Source of the DNA: Acinetobacter bohemicus ANC 3994
GTDB lineage: Bacteria > Pseudomonadota > Gammaproteobacteria > Pseudomonadales > Moraxellaceae
Direction: 5' to 3'
DNA: 64,000 bases
Assembly (NCBI RefSeq): GCF_000367925.1
Contig: NZ_KB849176.1
Coordinates: 796,191 to 860,190 of the forward strand
Part shown: one piece after another, positions 61,536-64,000 of the stretch
Layout: each line of letters starts with the position of its first letter
How positions within the stretch are numbered: the first letter of the stretch is position 1
Notes under the pieces: model-generated
The model's input: the letters and a program-made list of their open reading frames with translations, nothing else
Databases searched by the model: none
Told to the model about the DNA's origin: nothing
Program-made: the position numbers and the translations under genes

Positions 61536-63130
61536 GATTGAGGCTCCTCAACTTTAGAGTGATTTGCATTATCTTTTGCTGCTAATTTCTCGAAATGATA
61601 TTTACCTGTGTGTAAAGAGCTTGGACCCAAACGAGAGAATTTGATCATCAAGTACATCTCAATAACAAGAAGTACTGTATAGAATGCTGCAAGTGCAATG
61701 ATTGAACCCCAAACATCGCCAGTACTTAATGAAGAAGTAGAGAGATGTGTAGGTAAAACTTCACCAATCGTCCAAGGTTGACGACCTACTTCCGCAACAT
61801 ACCAACCAGTTTGCGCTGCAACCCATGGTAAAGGTAGGGCAAATAGAGCGAATTTGAGTAACCACGGTTTGCTTTCTGCATTGCGTTTTGCGACAGCAAA
61901 AGTTGCAAGTGCAAATAACAACAACATTAAGAAACCAGATGCCACCATTGCACGGAAAGCCCAGAATAAGCTTGGTACATGTGGAATGGTATCTAAAGCA
62001 GCCGCTTTAATATTGGCTTCTGTCGCATCAACCACATTTGGCGTGTATTTTTTAAGAAGTAAGCCATAGCCTAAGTCTTTTTGAGATTGTTCAAAAGCTG
62101 TTTTTAGCTCAGCTGATTGATCGCCGGCACGAAGTTTTTCTAGTTGTGCATAAGCAACCATACCATTACGGATACGCGCTTCATGTTGAACAACTAAGTC
62201 TTTGATGCCCGTTACTTCTTTGGTTGTAGAACGAGTTGCGATAATTCCCATAAGATATGGAATTTTGACTGCATAATCCGTGGTCATCGTTTCTTTATTT
62301 GGAATACCAAATAAAGTAAATGGTGCTGGTGCAGGATGGGTATCCCATTCCGCTTCAATCGCTGCAAGTTTAGTTTTTTGCACATCACCGATTTCATAAC
62401 CAGACTCGTCACCCAGTAGAATCACGGATAGGGTAGATGCTAAACCAAAGATTGCCGCAATTGCGAATGAACGACGGGCAAAAGGTAAATCACGTTTTTT
62501 CAATAAGTAGAAACTTGAAATCGCAAGTACAAAAATAGCACCCGTTACATAACCCGCTGAAACGGTATGTACAAACTTAACTTGAGCGACTGGGTTAAAA
62601 ATCAAGGCACCAAAGTCAACTAACTCCATACGCATGGTTTGATAGTTAAATGCTGAACCGACTGGGTTCTGCATCCAGCCATTGGCGACTAAAATCCACA
62701 GTGCAGATAAATTGGAGCCAATAGCAACCAGCCACGTGACAGCTAAATGTTGCGCTTTAGTAAGTCGATCCCATCCGAAGAAGAATAAACCAATAAAAGT
62801 GGACTCTAAGAAGAATGCCATGAGGCCTTCAATTGCCAGTGGAGCACCAAAAATATCACCCACATAATGTGAATAATATGCCCAGTTTGTACCAAACTGG
62901 AATTCCATAGTTAAGCCAGTTGTAACCCCTAAAGCGAAGTTAATACCGAAGAGCTTGCCCCAAAATTTAGTCATGTCTCTATAAATTTCTTTACCAGAAA
63001 TCACATACGTGGTTTCCATAATGGCAAGAATAAAAGCCAGACCTAAAGTCAGTGGAACAAAAATAAAATGATACATCGCGGTCATCGCAAATTGGAACCG
63101 CGAAAGATCGACCACGCTTTCAGAAATCAT
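61532..63130 (-). CDS. cydA: Cytochrome bd ubiquinol oxidase subunit I
   Basis: Quinol-oxidising subunit that carries hemes b558, b595 and d and reduces O2 at low oxygen. 532 residues from the ATG at 63130 (AAGGAG nine bases upstream; a TTG one codon earlier is not needed). The heme His is in RFQFAMTAMYHFIFVPLTLG. The long quinol loop of the E. coli type is present (KDLGYGLLLKKYTPNV), so this is not the short-loop, cyanide-insensitive CioA form. Starts 1 bp into the cydP stop codon (TGATG). Confidence 0.97.
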   Translation of the reverse strand: MISESVVDLSRFQFAMTAMYHFIFVPLTLGLAFILAIMETTYVISGKEIYRDMTKFWGKLFGINFALGVTTGLTMEFQFGTNWAYYSHYVGDIFGAPLAIEGLMAFFLESTFIGLFFFGWDRLTKAQHLAVTWLVAIGSNLSALWILVANGWMQNPVGSAFNYQTMRMELVDFGALIFNPVAQVKFVHTVSAGYVTGAIFVLAISSFYLLKKRDLPFARRSFAIAAIFGLASTLSVILLGDESGYEIGDVQKTKLAAIEAEWDTHPAPAPFTLFGIPNKETMTTDYAVKIPYLMGIIATRSTTKEVTGIKDLVVQHEARIRNGMVAYAQLEKLRAGDQSAELKTAFEQSQKDLGYGLLLKKYTPNVVDATEANIKAAALDTIPHVPSLFWAFRAMVASGFLMLLLFALATFAVAKRNAESKPWLLKFALFALPLPWVAAQTGWYVAEVGRQPWTIGEVLPTHLSTSSLSTGDVWGSIIALAAFYTVLLVIEMYLMIKFSRLGPSSLHTGKYHFEKLAAKDNANHSKVEEPQS

Positions 63131-63321
63131 CAACGTGTCTCCTTGATTTGGGAAGGGCTGCCAGCAATATGCTCGGCAACTTGATTGTCAAAATTTTTAG
63201 GAATGGTCGGAGCATCGAACCAGATATGTTTGATTGTCAGTAAGAGAACGATCTTAATTATTAATATGATCGTGATTTCTCGCACTAATTTTTGATTGAA
63301 ATCTTTGGGGATTAAGCTCAT
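63130..63321 (-). CDS. cydP: Putative cytochrome bd small subunit CydP
   Basis: 63-residue protein with a basic start, one membrane helix (about 16-34, ITIILIIKIVLLLTIKHIWF) and the WFDAPTIPKNFDNQVAEHIAG tail, as in proteins called CydP that precede cydA in several Proteobacteria. Its stop overlaps the cydA start, so it is made with the oxidase. Direct evidence for its role is limited. Confidence 0.8.
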   Translation of the reverse strand: MSLIPKDFNQKLVREITIILIIKIVLLLTIKHIWFDAPTIPKNFDNQVAEHIAGSPSQIKETR

Positions 63322-63721
63322 CTACATAAGCCTATTTTGAAACATAATATCTATTATTAACAAAACAATAATAAAAATAAATAGCTTGAACAGTTAAAAT
63401 AAAAATATATTATTTAATTGAATAAAAACAGTAATTTAAAATATGGTTTAAACAAAAAATAAACTAATATTTTCCGATTTTAAAGTTGAGTAAAATGCTT
63501 TGTATTGCTTTTTTGTAAAACCAACTAAAATGCTTTAGTATTATTTAAAAGCCGACTAAAACAGTTGTGTATTATTAAAAATGAGCATTAAAGATAATGT
63601 TTATTAAATGAGATTAATTTGTATTTAAGTTGGAATTCTTTCATTTAAGTATAAAAGTAATGATGGAAGTATTTTTAAAAAGTCTGTTTGCCAGCAATGT
63701 GTTTTGTGATTGGATGAAATA
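63322..63721. other. AT-rich region upstream of the cyd operon
   Basis: About 400 bp between the porin terminator and cydP, both on the minus strand, so it should hold the cyd promoter. It has very low GC. A threefold degenerate repeat lies at 63484-63579. I see no gene in it; oxygen-responsive sites (ArcA, Fnr) could not be identified with confidence. Confidence 0.5.
63484..63579. repeat. Threefold degenerate tandem repeat
   Basis: Units at 63484-63519, 63520-63549 and 63550-63579. The last two are 30 bp each and share xCCxACTAAAA, then GTRTATTATT and AAA; the first shares GTAAAATGCTTTGTATT with the second. The sequence has drifted, and it lies upstream of the cyd operon. Confidence 0.55.
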
Positions 63722-63750
63722 AAAAAGACCACCCATGGGCAGTCTTTTGT
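63722..63750 (-). terminator. Rho-independent terminator of the porin gene
   Basis: On the minus strand AAAGACTGCCC / GGGTGGTCTTT (two G-T pairs) with a small CATG turn, followed by TTTTTATT. 15 bp past the porin stop. Confidence 0.75.
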
Positions 63751-63764
63751 TAATTCATTTGAGT

Positions 63765-64000
63765 TTAGAATTTGATTTCCATACCTAAACCATAAACATT
63801 TTCATCAGCATTTGGAATTGCAGCCGCAGCTCCAGCGCTTGTACGTTTGTTGTCCCACTCGCGTTGTACGGCACTCGCGAATAATTTGGTTTGGCTGTTT
63901 AATTTATAATCTGCCCCAATACCCCATTGTTTTGCAGAGGTATCGCCCGTTACTGTAGCTGTAGTCCAGTCAGTGTCAGCTTCTTGATATTGAGCTTTAA
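63765..64000 (-). CDS. Gram-negative porin, C-terminal fragment
   Basis: Partial: the stop is at 63765-63767 and the gene continues past the window end. The last 78 codons read as beta-barrel strands (KQWGIGADYKLNSQTKLFAS, then AVQREWDNKRTSAG, and NVYGLGMEIKF). The final Phe is the usual outer-membrane insertion signal, and the YKLNSQTKLFA strand is typical of the Porin_4 group. Substrate cannot be told. Confidence 0.85.
   Translation of the reverse strand, partial: KAQYQEADTDWTTATVTGDTSAKQWGIGADYKLNSQTKLFASAVQREWDNKRTSAGAAAAIPNADENVYGLGMEIKF

Noticed and set aside
1..64000. CRISPR arrays, toxin-antitoxin or phage-defence modules, prophage
   Set aside because: No regular spacer-repeat pattern, paired toxin-antitoxin genes, integrase or phage structural genes were seen; the window is mostly core chromosome.

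Overview
The window reads as ordinary chromosome of a gammaproteobacterium of the genus Acinetobacter (Moraxellaceae). The DNA is AT-rich, the gene set is Gram-negative and aerobic (ISC operon, cytochrome bd, lipid A precursor genes, outer-membrane phospholipase, porin), and several arrangements are typical of that genus or of pseudomonads: putA with a divergent Lrp-type regulator, argC next to a coiled-coil membrane protein, clpS-clpA, pyrG-kdsA-eno-ftsB-ispD, and cydP-cydA-cydB-cydX-ybgE. I cannot name the species. I saw no rRNA, tRNA, CRISPR array, prophage or transposase gene.

Layout. 1-104: 5' end of trmA. 399-8274: amino-acid catabolism (putA, Lrp-type regulator, putP, aspA). 8419-14573: a small unknown gene, mfd, a HIT-family protein and a membrane class III nucleotide cyclase. 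14649-20049: complete ISC operon iscR-iscS-iscU-iscA-hscB-hscA-fdx on the minus strand, with a recognisable IscR operator over its promoter. 20163-23902: a membrane-anchored SCP2-like protein, a phasin-like protein, HU and PpiD. 24329-29613: mostly poorly characterised genes (DUF2797, a YqiJ-like OB-fold membrane protein, a Rieske protein, a PfkB sugar/nucleoside kinase, GNAT, a four-repeat membrane protein). 29793-36280: M16 protease, pldA and a KtrAB-type potassium system. 36574-43588: ilvA, rpiA, a YgjP-type metalloprotease, a diguanylate cyclase, argC and neighbours. 43607-51337: clpSA, ynfA, argF, a TetR regulator and prpBC. 51373-53491: small exported, CinA-like and lipoprotein genes plus a candidate 37-residue membrane peptide. 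53718-59900: pyrG-kdsA-eno-ftsB-ispD-rodA (nucleotide, LPS, glycolysis, cell division, isoprenoid and cell-shape functions). 59956-63321: cytochrome bd operon with two small subunits. 63765-64000: 3' end of a porin.

How parts work together. PutP imports proline and PutA oxidises it to glutamate; this PutA lacks the N-terminal DNA-binding domain of the E. coli protein, so the divergent Lrp-type gene is the likely regulator. The ISC genes form one assembly line that IscR can repress. ClpS delivers substrates to ClpA. PrpB and PrpC are two of the methylcitrate-cycle steps; the dehydratase step is not encoded beside them. CydP, CydX and YbgE are small partners of the bd oxidase.

The most unusual material is non-coding. 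Two copies of a 300-355 bp mobile-looking element (23937-24291 and 33944-34246) have imperfect terminal inverted repeats and a hairpin at each end, with a compensatory base change in the right hairpin. The first copy sits precisely in the loop of a bidirectional terminator with a 3-bp target duplication. A second palindromic element (39484-39600), a threefold degenerate tandem repeat upstream of cyd, and a decayed reading frame (25807-25980) also stand out. I found no clear new multi-gene system.
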